From DATAXV01 sp036272915 (lineage in GTDB: Bacteria > Chloroflexota > Dormibacteria > Dormibacterales > Dormibacteraceae), in contig DATAXV010000127.1 in the NCBI GenBank assembly GCA_036272915.1, positions 1 through 38,608 on the forward strand: DNA of 38,608 nucleotides, given 5' to 3'. Under the pieces are notes generated by a model. The model was given only the letters and a program-made list of their open reading frames with translations, was not told the origin of the DNA and made no database searches. Shown here piece by piece: positions 14,664 to 22,314 of this stretch. Position numbers and translations under genes: made by a program. Every line of letters starts with the position of its first letter. The first letter of the stretch is position 1.

Positions 14664-15098
14664 ATGACCCGCACCGTGATCGTGGTCGATCGCGAGCTCC
14701 CGACCGGGCTCGCCGCCAACGCCGCCGCCGTCGTCGCCCTCAGCCTGGGGGCGGCCCTGCCCCACCTCCCCGGCGGTGACTTCACCGACGCCGCCGGGGA
14801 GACGCACAGGGGCCTGATCCCCTTCGGCCTCCCCGTGCTCGGCGCCAGGCCGTCGGAGATGGCCCGCCTGCGCCGTGAGGCCGGTGAGCATCGGGATGTG
14901 GTCGTGGTCGACTTCCCCGCTCTCGGCCACACCACCAACGACTACGAGGAGTTCCAGCAGCGCGTGGCCGGATCCCCGGCCGAGGAGCTCCTCTACGCCG
15001 GCATCGGCCTGCACGGACCCTTCCCGGTCGTTCGCGAGCTGACCCGCCGGCTCTCGCTCCTGCGGGACGGGGCGAGGCGGGATCCCGAGCCCGTCTGA
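14664..15098 (+). CDS. DUF2000 family protein
   Basis: 144 residues from ATG 14664, set by AGGAGG upstream. The N-terminal DRELPTGLAANAAAVVALSLG and following HRGLIPFGLPVLGA are characteristic of DUF2000, a small peptidyl-tRNA-hydrolase-II-like fold of unknown cellular role. No signal peptide or membrane helix is present. It is divergent from an Lrp/AsnC regulator and shares its regulatory region, suggesting control by amino acid or nitrogen status; that is an inference from position. Confidence 0.85.
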   Translation: MTRTVIVVDRELPTGLAANAAAVVALSLGAALPHLPGGDFTDAAGETHRGLIPFGLPVLGARPSEMARLRREAGEHRDVVVVDFPALGHTTNDYEEFQQRVAGSPAEELLYAGIGLHGPFPVVRELTRRLSLLRDGARRDPEPV

Positions 15099-15166
15099 GC
15101 CGGCGACGCAGGAGGACGCCGTCACGGGCGCCCGCTGACCCGGGGAGCGGCCAGAATGTGGGGCAG

Positions 15167-16615
15167 ATGGCAAAGAAACAGGCCCGCAAGGCCCAGAAGG
15201 CCGGCGGCAAGCACGACCGCCTGAACCAGGACCTCCAGCGCTTTCAGATGGCCCGCGACTGCGTTCCCGGGCTGATCCAGTCGATCGACGTCTTCGTCGA
15301 CCGCTTCCCCCGGACGGCGCGTCGGCGCTGGGTCGACCGGATCGACCTGACCATGGGCATGGCCGCCGACATCCTCGCCTGGAGCGGGCTGGGCACCGGC
15401 CGCGAGGAGACCTCGGACCTCCCCGAGCGGTCCCTCGCCGCGTCCAGCCTGATCTACGACCCCCACCGTCTGGCCTGGCAGGCGCTGGCCGGGAGCGGTC
15501 TCGGCCTGGAGGTGAACGCCTACATCGCCCGGGTCGCCGAGAGCGTCGACGAGCTGCCTCCGCTCGACCTCGGAGCGGAGCGGCTGCAGGAGGCCTCCGG
15601 CTCCTTCATGGGGGCGCTGGCCGCCTTCCGTGAGCGGCTGGTCGGGACCGAGGCGACCAGCGCCGAGGGGCGCGAGCTGGGCGAGCTCCTGCTCCTCGCG
15701 TCGATCGCGCAGGATCCCGAGGAGGCCCTCACCGACCTCCACCCGTCGCTGCGCCCGGCGGCGTCGCTGACGCTGCTCCTTGGCGGTGCACCGAGCTCCA
15801 ACCCCGAGGTGCTGGTGACGATGGACGAGATCCTAGCCGAGCTGGCGGTGGACTTCTCCGAGCTCCTCTCCCACACCCTCTCCCATCTGGAGACCGAGGA
15901 GATCGAGGAGGCCGAGGCGGAGGCCGGCGTCGAGGCGGAGGCCGAGGCGGAGGCGGAAGACGATGGGGAGCTCGAGGAGGGCCCCTACGCCGAGGCCGAG
16001 GAGGAGGAGGAGGAGGACGAGGTCTCGCTCTACCCCGAGCTGGAGGCTATCGACGGCCTGCTCGGCATGACCGACGACCCCGCCGACGGCGCCCGCCTCG
16101 CCACCGCCACCGCGGCGGCGCTGCTCGCCCAGGCCCGGATCGCCCTCACCATCGCCGAGGAGCTCCCGGTCTGGGAGCGGGCGGCGGCGGCGGCGGGCGT
16201 GCTGATCGCCGGCGATCCCGAGGAGGAGCTCGACGACGAGGACCTCGCCGTGGCCGCCCCCTGGTATGAGCGGACGGCGGCGATGCTGGCCGCCGAGCTG
16301 CCCGAGACCGCCGCCGACGAGGAGTCCGACGACGACCACCTGACCCGGCTCGACGGGCTGCTCGCGGCGATGCAGGCGATGGGTTCCGAGGACGACGTCG
16401 AGGAGGAACCGGCGGGAGCGCTGGGCCTGCTCGGCGCCGCCTCCGAGGCGCTGCGCATCGGCGTCTCCCTGGCCGGGGAGACCGGTTCCCGGAACCGGCT
16501 CGCGGCCGCGCTGGCCGTGCTCGACCCGCTCGCCCTGGCCGATCGCGAGGCTGAGGTCAGGACCGGTGCTGCGGGCATCCTCCGGGACCTGGCCGCAGAG
16601 GCCCGAGAGGACTGA
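15167..16615 (+). CDS. Unrecognised protein with long acidic Glu/Ala repeat
   Basis: 482 residues from ATG 15167 (GTG at 15158 is an alternative). The N-terminus is basic (MAKKQARKAQKAGGKHDRL); residues about 20-240 are helical and include WVDRIDLTMGMAADILAWSG. Then comes a very acidic run at about 242-285 dominated by Glu-Ala and Glu-Glu, and a helical Ala/Leu/Glu-rich C-terminus with further acidic patches (GDPEEELDDEDL). No membrane helix, signal peptide or known catalytic motif is seen. Codon usage matches the neighbours. The charge pattern could mediate nucleic-acid mimicry or protein contacts, but I cannot assign a function. A hairpin follows its stop. Confidence 0.75.
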   Translation: MAKKQARKAQKAGGKHDRLNQDLQRFQMARDCVPGLIQSIDVFVDRFPRTARRRWVDRIDLTMGMAADILAWSGLGTGREETSDLPERSLAASSLIYDPHRLAWQALAGSGLGLEVNAYIARVAESVDELPPLDLGAERLQEASGSFMGALAAFRERLVGTEATSAEGRELGELLLLASIAQDPEEALTDLHPSLRPAASLTLLLGGAPSSNPEVLVTMDEILAELAVDFSELLSHTLSHLETEEIEEAEAEAGVEAEAEAEAEDDGELEEGPYAEAEEEEEEDEVSLYPELEAIDGLLGMTDDPADGARLATATAAALLAQARIALTIAEELPVWERAAAAAGVLIAGDPEEELDDEDLAVAAPWYERTAAMLAAELPETAADEESDDDHLTRLDGLLAAMQAMGSEDDVEEEPAGALGLLGAASEALRIGVSLAGETGSRNRLAAALAVLDPLALADREAEVRTGAAGILRDLAAEARED

Positions 16616-16621
16616 CCACCG

Positions 16622-16643
16622 GCGGCGGGAACTCTCCCGCCGC
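16622..16643 (+). terminator. Hairpin after the acidic-repeat gene
   Basis: GCGGCGGGA pairs with TCCCGCCGC around a 4-base ACTC loop, starting six bases after the stop at 16615. There is no U-run after it, so it may be a weak or Rho-assisted terminator. Confidence 0.5.
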
Positions 16644-16737
16644 GCCGGTCGGCCTCACTGGCCGCAGCGGCCGGGCCGTCTCCACCCGATCCTTAAACTT
16701 CTTCGTCGCGGGGTGGGCACCGGCGCGTCTTCGTTTC

Positions 16738-16743
16738 TATGAT
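16738..16743 (+). promoter_or_regulatory. -10 box (TATGAT) of the Ldh-family gene
   Basis: TATGAT, five of six matches to TATAAT, ends 6 bases before the ATG at 16750, predicting a leaderless transcript. It selects 16750 over the overlapping ATG (16742) and GTG (16744). Confidence 0.55.
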
Positions 16744-16749
16744 GTGGCG

Positions 16750-17649
16750 ATGCCTCGCATCCCGGCCGATGAACTGCTCGCCATGGCCACCTCGGCACTG
16801 CATGGCGCGGGCCTCGCCGGGGCCGACGCCGCGCTCGTCGCCGAGTCCATGGTGGAGGCCGAGCTGGAGGGCCACATCGACCACGGTCTGCGCCGCCTCC
16901 CGGGCCTGATCGACGACCTCCGGGCCGGGCGCGTCAACTCCCAGCCGCACTTCGACGTGATCCGCCGCCGCGACGCGGTGGCCGTCCTCGACGCCGACAA
17001 CGGCCCCGGGCAGATGGCCGCCGCGCGGGCCGCCAGCCTGGCCGTGGAGTACGCCCGCAACACCGGCATCGGCCTGGTCGGCGTGCGCCGCAGCAACCAC
17101 CTCGGCTCCCCGTCCTTCCATCTGCGCCGGATCACCGCCAAGGGAATGATCGGTCTCCTCCTGAGCAGCTGCCGGCCGGCCGACGCCGAGGCCAGGGTGG
17201 ACGCCAACCCGATCGCCGCGGCCTTTCCGACCTCGAATCAGCCGGTGCTGGTCGACCTGACCGTCAACCCGGTCGGCGGGATCCACGAGCGCCGGCGCCT
17301 GGAAACGCCGGTCCCCGAGGGCTGGGCGGTCGAGGGTGTCGGTCCGGGAGCGATCGGGCTGAGCGAGCGGAACCTGGCCCTGGCCCTCCTCGTCGACGTC
17401 CTGGCCGGGCTCGTGTCGAGCGACGCCGGCACCGGCGCCGGCCACTGCTTCATCGCCATCGATCCGGACGCGGGGACGCCAGGCTTCCTCGGCCGCATGG
17501 ACCTGCTCGTCGGCGACCTCAGGCGGCTGGCGGGCAGGGCGCCCGGCGACCGCCGCCACGCCAAGCTCGCCACCCGGCGGGCGGAGGGCGTCGAGGTCTC
17601 CGAGGACATGATCGACAGGCTCCGAGCGCTGGACCGGGCTCCCCTCTGA
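16750..17649 (+). CDS. Ldh family oxidoreductase (malate/L-lactate/ureidoglycolate dehydrogenase type)
   Basis: 299 residues from ATG 16750. The family pattern is clear: GHIDHGLRRLPGLIDDLRAG at about 42-61 (His and Arg of the active site), VGVRRSNHLGSPSFH near 112 (catalytic His), ANPIAAAFP near 158, and ALALLVDVLAGLVSS near 210. These enzymes form NAD(P)-binding dimers with an unusual fold and oxidise 2-hydroxyacids such as malate, lactate, sulfolactate or ureidoglycolate. The protein is roughly 30-40 residues shorter than most family members, and the usual Gly-Lys-Lys-Gly segment before the ALALLVDV helix is replaced by LSERNL, so the cofactor site may be altered. Confidence 0.87.
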   Translation: MPRIPADELLAMATSALHGAGLAGADAALVAESMVEAELEGHIDHGLRRLPGLIDDLRAGRVNSQPHFDVIRRRDAVAVLDADNGPGQMAAARAASLAVEYARNTGIGLVGVRRSNHLGSPSFHLRRITAKGMIGLLLSSCRPADAEARVDANPIAAAFPTSNQPVLVDLTVNPVGGIHERRRLETPVPEGWAVEGVGPGAIGLSERNLALALLVDVLAGLVSSDAGTGAGHCFIAIDPDAGTPGFLGRMDLLVGDLRRLAGRAPGDRRHAKLATRRAEGVEVSEDMIDRLRALDRAPL

Positions 17650-17666
17650 CCCACGTGTCGGGAACG

Positions 17667-17672
17667 TAGCAT
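17667..17672 (+). promoter_or_regulatory. -10 box (TAGCAT) of the MpaB-like gene
   Basis: TAGCAT ends 6 bases before the GTG at 17679 with no ribosome-binding site, again the leaderless layout. Confidence 0.4.
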
Positions 17673-17678
17673 CGGGTC

Positions 17679-18518
17679 GTGGCCTCCGAGCCCGACGACG
17701 GCCCGCTCTTCCCCGTCGACAGCGTCACCCACCGGGTCAGCCGCGAGTCGGCGCTGGTCCTGGCCGGTGGACGCGCTCTGCTCATGCAGCTGGCCCACCC
17801 CGGCGTCGCGGCCGGGGTGGCCGAGCACAGCGACTACACCCGGCACCCGCTTCGCCGCCTGACCCGGACCCTGGACCTGACGCTGGGGATGATCTTCGCC
17901 GACCGCGAGGGCACGATGGCCTCGGCCCGGGAGGTCAACCGGACCCACCGCCGGATCCGGGGCGAGGGCTACAGCGCCGGCGACCCGGCCCTGCTCCTGT
18001 GGGTGCACGCGACCCTGATCGACACCACGCTGATGTCCTACCCCCTCTTCGTCGGTCCGCTGACCGAGGCCGAGCGCTCGGCCTACTACGAGGAGGCGAA
18101 GCGCCTCGGCGGCCTGCTCGGCCTGCCCGCCGACCGCTACCCAGAGGGCATCGGTGGCTTCGACGCCTACATGCGGGAGATGCTGGCGGGTGACGAGCTC
18201 CGCATCGACGACCGGGCCCGGGGCCTGGCCAGGGACGTGCTCTGGCCGTCGATCGGCGTGCTTCCCCGCCGCGTCTGGCATCCGATGGCGGCGCTCACCG
18301 CGGGGCTGCTGCCGGCGACGCTGCGCGAGGCCTACGGGCTCCCCTGGGGCCGGACCGAGCGGGGCCTCCACGCCGCCGCCGTGAGGGCGACCCGGGCCAC
18401 GGTCCCCCACCTCCCCGGCCGGCTTCGCCACCTGGCCGCGAGCAGGGCCCGGCGCGCCGCTCAGAGGGCGATCGCGTCACCCTCGCCGGCGCGCTCCGCC
18501 GAGACATCCCCGAGGTGA
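17679..18518 (+). CDS. Oxygenase MpaB family protein (DUF2236)
   Basis: 279 residues from GTG 17679. The DUF2236 core is visible: the opening VSRESALVLAGGRALLMQLA with HPGVAAGVAEHSDY (His40, His50), NRTHRRIRG (His90) and WVHATLIDTTL (His110), the positions of the histidine-rich haem pocket in MpaB and latex-clearing-protein relatives. The YLF-like partner segment YPLFVGPLTEAE follows. The family comprises b-type haem oxygenases that cleave isoprenoid or rubber chains or act on unknown lipids. The C-terminus is Ala/Arg-rich, and its last 58 bases overlap the convergent glycosyltransferase gene. Confidence 0.88.
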   Translation: MASEPDDGPLFPVDSVTHRVSRESALVLAGGRALLMQLAHPGVAAGVAEHSDYTRHPLRRLTRTLDLTLGMIFADREGTMASAREVNRTHRRIRGEGYSAGDPALLLWVHATLIDTTLMSYPLFVGPLTEAERSAYYEEAKRLGGLLGLPADRYPEGIGGFDAYMREMLAGDELRIDDRARGLARDVLWPSIGVLPRRVWHPMAALTAGLLPATLREAYGLPWGRTERGLHAAAVRATRATVPHLPGRLRHLAASRARRAAQRAIASPSPARSAETSPR

Positions 18519-19702
18519 GTCAGTAGCCGCGACGCGGCGCCCCGCCAGGTGAAGGCCTGGATCTCGACCAGCGCCCGCTCACCGAGCCTCTCGACCAGGC
18601 CCTCCTCCTCGACCAGACGCCGCATCGCCGGGGCGTAGGCGTCGGGGGTGTTGGACTCGACCAGGAAGCCGCTGTGGCCGTGCTCGACGACATCGGCCAT
18701 CCCCGCCGCACGGCTGGCCAGCACCGGGGTGCCGCAGGCCAGCGCCTCGAGGCCGGCGAGGCCGAAGGACTCGCTGTAGGAGGAGACGATGCAGGCGGAG
18801 GCGGCGGCCAGATGCTCGGCGAGCCGGTCCTGCGGCATCGGGCCGCAGAACTCGACGCGATCGGCGACGCCGAGGGAGGAGGAGATCTGCTTCAGCCGCT
18901 CCATCTCGCCCTGCTGGCCGCCATCGCCGCCGATGATCAGGAGCCTCGCCTCGGGGTGGTCGTCGAGCCGGGCCAGGGCGCCGATCGCGATGTCGATGCC
19001 CTTGAGCCGCTCCAGGCGGCCGACGGCGAGGAAGAGGTGCTGGCCGGCGCGGGAGAGCGCCTCCAGCGTGGCCTTCCTCGGCCGCGGCCGGAAGAGCGAG
19101 GTGTCGACGCCGGGGGCGACCACGGCGACGCGATCCCGATCGATGCCATACGCCTCCTCCAGAGCCTCGCCCTCGGCGCCGGTCGACACCACCAGGAGGT
19201 CGGCGCCGCGAGCGATCGCACCCTCGGTCGCGATCCTGCGGGCGGGCTCCGGCTCCGCCCCCGGCGCCAGCCGCCGGTTCTTGACCACGCCCAGCGTGTG
19301 GGCGGTGTGCGCCCAGGGCACGCCCAAGCAGGAGCGGAGCTCGAGGGCGGCGACGCCGGAGAGCCAGTAGTGCGAGTAGACGGCGTCGTAGCCGTCGGCA
19401 CCGGGGAAGCCGGCGATCTGGCGGGCGAACTCGGGCATGGACTCGAGCAGCTCGTAGCGATGGCCGACCTCGCCTCCGGCGGGGACCTGGATCACCCTCC
19501 CCCTCCTGCCCATGGGCAGCATCCGGGGGCGCTGGTCGGCGGCGATCCTGGTGAAGACGTCCGTCTCCACGTCGAGATCGCCGAGCGCGAGGCACATCTC
19601 ACGGACGTACACGTTCAGCCCGCCGTCGCTCCCCGCGCCAAGCTGCGCCAGGGGCGAGGCGTGAGCGGCCAGCACCGCAATCCTTCGCATCTCAGGCGAC
19701 AT
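18461..19702 (-). CDS. GT4 family glycosyltransferase (MshA / sucrose-phosphate-synthase-like)
   Basis: 413 residues. The N-terminal acceptor domain has ASPLAQLGAGSDGGLNVYVR at about 15-34, matching the GT4 branch containing MshA and sucrose-phosphate synthases, and HYWLSG plus AHTAHTLG. The C-terminal donor domain shows FLAVGRLERLKGIDIAIGAL, PQDRLAEHLAAASACIVSS and SESFGLAGLEALACGTPVLAS, the E-x7-E nucleotide-sugar motif. It would transfer a sugar in the cytosol to a phosphorylated polyol or similar acceptor. True MshA (mycothiol) activity cannot be claimed without MshB-D nearby. It converges with the MpaB-like gene, overlapping by 58 bases. ATG 19702 is used; ATG 19690 is possible. Confidence 0.9.
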   Translation of the reverse strand: MSPEMRRIAVLAAHASPLAQLGAGSDGGLNVYVREMCLALGDLDVETDVFTRIAADQRPRMLPMGRRGRVIQVPAGGEVGHRYELLESMPEFARQIAGFPGADGYDAVYSHYWLSGVAALELRSCLGVPWAHTAHTLGVVKNRRLAPGAEPEPARRIATEGAIARGADLLVVSTGAEGEALEEAYGIDRDRVAVVAPGVDTSLFRPRPRKATLEALSRAGQHLFLAVGRLERLKGIDIAIGALARLDDHPEARLLIIGGDGGQQGEMERLKQISSSLGVADRVEFCGPMPQDRLAEHLAAASACIVSSYSESFGLAGLEALACGTPVLASRAAGMADVVEHGHSGFLVESNTPDAYAPAMRRLVEEEGLVERLGERALVEIQAFTWRGAASRLLTHLGDVSAERAGEGDAIAL

Positions 19703-19749
19703 GGTCGCTATCAGAAACCCCCACCTTAATCCAGCCTATTCCATATCCC

Positions 19750-19755
19750 TAAGCT
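19750..19755 (+). promoter_or_regulatory. -10 box (TAAGCT) of the HAD hydrolase gene
   Basis: TAAGCT ends 6 bases before the ATG at 19762, no ribosome-binding site lies between, consistent with leaderless expression. Confidence 0.35.
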
Positions 19756-19761
19756 TGTCGA

Positions 19762-20415
19762 ATGCGCATCGAGGCTGTCTTCTTCGACGTTGGCGAGGTG
19801 CTGGTCGACGAAACCGAGGTCTGGGGCACCTGGGCCGACTGGCTGGGCGTACCCCGTCTGACCCTGGGGGCGGCGCTGGGCGCGGCGGTCGAGCGCGACC
19901 TTCCGCTTCTCGAGATGTTCCGGATGGTCCGGCCGGATCGGGAGCCGGAGGACCTCCTGCGCGAGCGGGCCAGGGACCAGCCGGACCATGGCTTCTCGGT
20001 CCGCGATCTCTACCCCGACGCCGGCCCCTGCCTGAACGGGCTCCGCCGGGACGGCCTTCGGGTCGGCATCGCCGGCAACCAGCCGCGCCGGGCGGAGGCG
20101 GTCCTCCGCGACAGCGGGCTGGCCCACGACTGGCTGGTGATCTCCGAGGTCCTCGGAATCGAGAAGCCGGACCCCGCGTTCTTCTCCCACCTGTGCCGGA
20201 TCTCGGGCCTCGAGCCCGAGCGCATCGCCTACGTGGGCGACCGCGTCGACAACGACGTGATCCCCGCCGCCCACGCCGGAATGGTCGCCGTCCATCTCCG
20301 CCGCGGGCCGTGGGGGGTGATCCAGGGGGACCGCCCGGAGGCGGCCCGAGCCCGGCTCCGCATCAGCTCGCTCGATGAGCTCGGGCCCGGCCTGGCCGGG
20401 CTGACCGGAGCCTGA
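19762..20415 (+). CDS. HAD family hydrolase
   Basis: 217 residues. Motif I is FFDVGEVLVDE (nucleophile Asp9), motif III is the lysine in GIEKPDPAFF near 133, and motif IV is YVGDRVDNDVIPA near 154, so all catalytic acids are present. Motif II is GIAGNQP, where the usual Thr/Ser is replaced by Gly-Asn, an unusual feature. The helical cap lies between motifs I and II. Family members dephosphorylate small metabolites or dehalogenate acids; the DVGEV rather than DxDGT form of motif I occurs among HAD-IA members. It is divergent from the glycosyltransferase gene, and a sugar-phosphate substrate is possible but unproved. Confidence 0.92.
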   Translation: MRIEAVFFDVGEVLVDETEVWGTWADWLGVPRLTLGAALGAAVERDLPLLEMFRMVRPDREPEDLLRERARDQPDHGFSVRDLYPDAGPCLNGLRRDGLRVGIAGNQPRRAEAVLRDSGLAHDWLVISEVLGIEKPDPAFFSHLCRISGLEPERIAYVGDRVDNDVIPAAHAGMVAVHLRRGPWGVIQGDRPEAARARLRISSLDELGPGLAGLTGA

Positions 20416-20434
20416 GGCCCGGGTCCCCCGCCGA

Positions 20435-21196
20435 TCAGCTGACCGAGGACGGCGTCGGCGTCGGGTCGGGAGTGCTGGTCGGCGTCGGCGTCGGCGTCGG
20501 TGTTGGCGTCGGTGTTGGCGTGGGGGTCGGCGTCGGCGTCGCCGTGGGAGTCGGTGTCGGCGTCGGCGCGGTGGTGGGAGTCGGAGTCGGCGGTGGTGGC
20601 GTGGGCTGGGTCGAGCCGCCGCCTCCGCCGCTGGTCTGTCCGCTGCCGCTCGCGCTCGAGCCGGCGCCGTGGCGGCTGGTGGCGTAGATCGGGGTCGTCT
20701 GGGCCGGCGAGTCCGAGCCCGACCCGGCGTTCGGCTTGGCCGCGCCCGAGGCGCTGGGACCGAGGGAGTTCGCCCGAGGCGTGCTCGTCGAGCCCGTGTT
20801 CGCCTGATCGCCGTTGGAGCCGGAGTTGTTGCCGCTCTGCGCCCATGGCGCCATCACCAGCGGCGACGAGACCGGGGCCGTCGGGTGCACGTACGTGACC
20901 AGGGCCCAGCCGGCGACTGCGGCGCCCAGTCCGACGCCGGCCACGGCCAGACCGACGCTGGCCACCACGCGCTTCGCCGATCCCGGCACGCGTTCCCGGA
21001 TGCGGCGGGCGAAGAACGCACCGCCGTCCGGTTTGATCTCGACCGTGACGCCCTTCCCCGAGGGCGCTCCGTAGTCGTTCTTGCTGCCGTCGTAGAAGCG
21101 GATGCCGGTATCGTCCATCACCCATCTGGGCTGAGGTTCGGAGGCACGCACGATGTCCCCGCTCTCATACCGGCCGTCATTCCGCGCACTATTCAT
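20435..21196 (-). CDS. Single-pass membrane protein with Ser/Gly and Thr-Pro low-complexity tail
   Basis: 253 residues from ATG 21196, supported by AGGAAGGAG upstream. A cytoplasmic N-terminal region of about 75 residues includes PRWVMDDTGIRFYDGSKNDY and VTVEIKPDGGAFF, followed by one membrane helix at about 83-103. The outer part is entirely low complexity: Ser/Gly/Asn-rich (about 115-190), then about 60 residues of Thr-Pro repeats. No catalytic domain follows the stalk, so the protein ends in the repeat. It may be a cell-envelope spacer or glycosylated surface protein, with the N-terminal region sensing or anchoring inside. Function unknown. Confidence 0.8.
   Translation of the reverse strand: MNSARNDGRYESGDIVRASEPQPRWVMDDTGIRFYDGSKNDYGAPSGKGVTVEIKPDGGAFFARRIRERVPGSAKRVVASVGLAVAGVGLGAAVAGWALVTYVHPTAPVSSPLVMAPWAQSGNNSGSNGDQANTGSTSTPRANSLGPSASGAAKPNAGSGSDSPAQTTPIYATSRHGAGSSASGSGQTSGGGGGSTQPTPPPPTPTPTTAPTPTPTPTATPTPTPTPTPTPTPTPTPTPTSTPDPTPTPSSVS
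20451..20590 (-). repeat. Hexanucleotide (GTCGGC) repeat coding for Thr-Pro stalk
   Basis: Tandem GTCGGC/GGCGTC units with GTTGGC and GTCGGT variants run through the 3' end of the gene ending at 20435. Because the unit is six bases, copy-number change keeps frame and only alters stalk length. Confidence 0.85.
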
Positions 21197-21471
21197 CGAA
21201 CGCTCCTTCCTACCCGCTCGGTGCGTCTCCTCCCGAGGGCGAGTACGGGGAAGGGCCAGCTTGCAGCCACGTCCCAGGGAGCCTCCTGGCCTGGCCGCTC
21301 TCGCTCACCGGCGCCATGCATCTGCCGGAATCTCGCTGCTGGACATTCACTAACCCCGCGAACCGCGCCACATCGTAGCTCAACCACTGCGAACTTTTCT
21401 ATGCCCAAATCAAAGTTTCTGGTCGCGACCCGCTGTCAGGTTCGATTGCGGCAACGCGCATTATCGATCTC
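21197..21471. other. 275-bp divergent intergenic region with AACTTT/AAAGTT inverted repeat
   Basis: The gap between the Thr-Pro protein and the first LLM oxidoreductase is visibly less GC-rich than its surroundings near 21390-21420. AACTTT (21392-21397) and AAAGTT (21412-21417) form an inverted repeat whose half-sites are 20 bases apart centre to centre, about two helical turns. It may be an operator for either gene. I see no open reading frame or RNA gene here. Confidence 0.4.
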
Positions 21472-22302
21472 ATGAAATTCGGCATCGCATTGTTCCCGAC
21501 AGACCAGGCGATCACCATCACCGAGCTCGCCACCGCCGTCGAGGAGCGTGGCTATGAATCACTGTGGGTGGCCGAGCACACGCACATCCCCGTCGACCAC
21601 ACACCCCACCCCTCCGGCGGCGAGCTCGCCGTCTGGTACAAGCGGACCCTCGACCCCTTCGTCGCCCTGACCGCGGCGGCGACGGTCACGACGCGGCTCC
21701 TGGTCGGGACCGGGATCTGCCTGCTCGTCGAGCACGATCCGATCGACGTGGCCAAGCAGACGGCCAGCCTCGACCACCTCTCCGGCGGCCGCTTCCTCTT
21801 CGGCATCGGCGGCGGCTGGAACCGCGAGGAGATGGGCGACCACGGCACCGCCTTCGAGACCCGCTGGTCGCTGCTTCGCGAGCGCGTCGAGGCGATCCGG
21901 CAGATCTGGACCCAGGAGGAGGCCGAATACCACGGCAAGTTCGTCGACTTCGGGCCGATGTGGGCCTGGCCGAAGCCGGTCCAGAAGCCGCACCCGCCGG
22001 TGCTGATCGGCGGCAACGGCCCTCGCACCCTGCAGCGGGTGGTCCGCTACGCCGACGGCTGGATGCCGAACGGGAGGGGCTACCTGGACCGGGTTCCCGA
22101 GCTGCGGCGGCTGGCCGAGGAGGCGGGTCGGGGACCGATCCCGATCAGCGGCTATCCCTCCGACCCGGAGCCGGCCACGATCGAGAGCCACCGGGCGGCA
22201 GGCGTCGAGCGCTGCATCTTCTACGTCCCCGCCACCGGCCGGGACGACGCCCTCCGCTCGCTCGACGAGCTGACCCGGGCGCTCCGCCCCGACCAGTCCT
22301 GA
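21472..22302 (+). CDS. LLM class (luciferase-like) oxidoreductase, probably F420-dependent
   Basis: 276 residues, a TIM-barrel luciferase-like enzyme. Visible features are MKFGIALFPTDQAITITELA at the N-terminus, ESLWVAEHTHIPVD near 30, the TTRLLVGTGI strand, SLDHLSGGRFLFGIGGGWN near 102, and PHPPVLIGGNGPRTLQRVVR near 170. The branch is the TIGR03619-type of actinobacterial F420-dependent oxidoreductases; FMN use cannot be excluded. It would carry out hydride transfer to or from an unknown substrate in the cytosol. It stands next to a MarR regulator and a second, different LLM enzyme, suggesting a shared detoxification or catabolic theme. Confidence 0.93.
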   Translation: MKFGIALFPTDQAITITELATAVEERGYESLWVAEHTHIPVDHTPHPSGGELAVWYKRTLDPFVALTAAATVTTRLLVGTGICLLVEHDPIDVAKQTASLDHLSGGRFLFGIGGGWNREEMGDHGTAFETRWSLLRERVEAIRQIWTQEEAEYHGKFVDFGPMWAWPKPVQKPHPPVLIGGNGPRTLQRVVRYADGWMPNGRGYLDRVPELRRLAEEAGRGPIPISGYPSDPEPATIESHRAAGVERCIFYVPATGRDDALRSLDELTRALRPDQS

Positions 22303-22314
22303 TGCGGTGCCGGC

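Noticed and set aside
18461..19702. Naming the glycosyltransferase mshA
   Set aside because: The motif matches the MshA/sucrose-phosphate-synthase branch, but no other mycothiol gene is present to support the specific role.
20451..20590. Tandem repeats as a possible CRISPR or origin iteron
   Set aside because: The unit is a 6-base coding repeat without spacers, inside a protein gene, so it is neither a CRISPR array nor a set of iterons.
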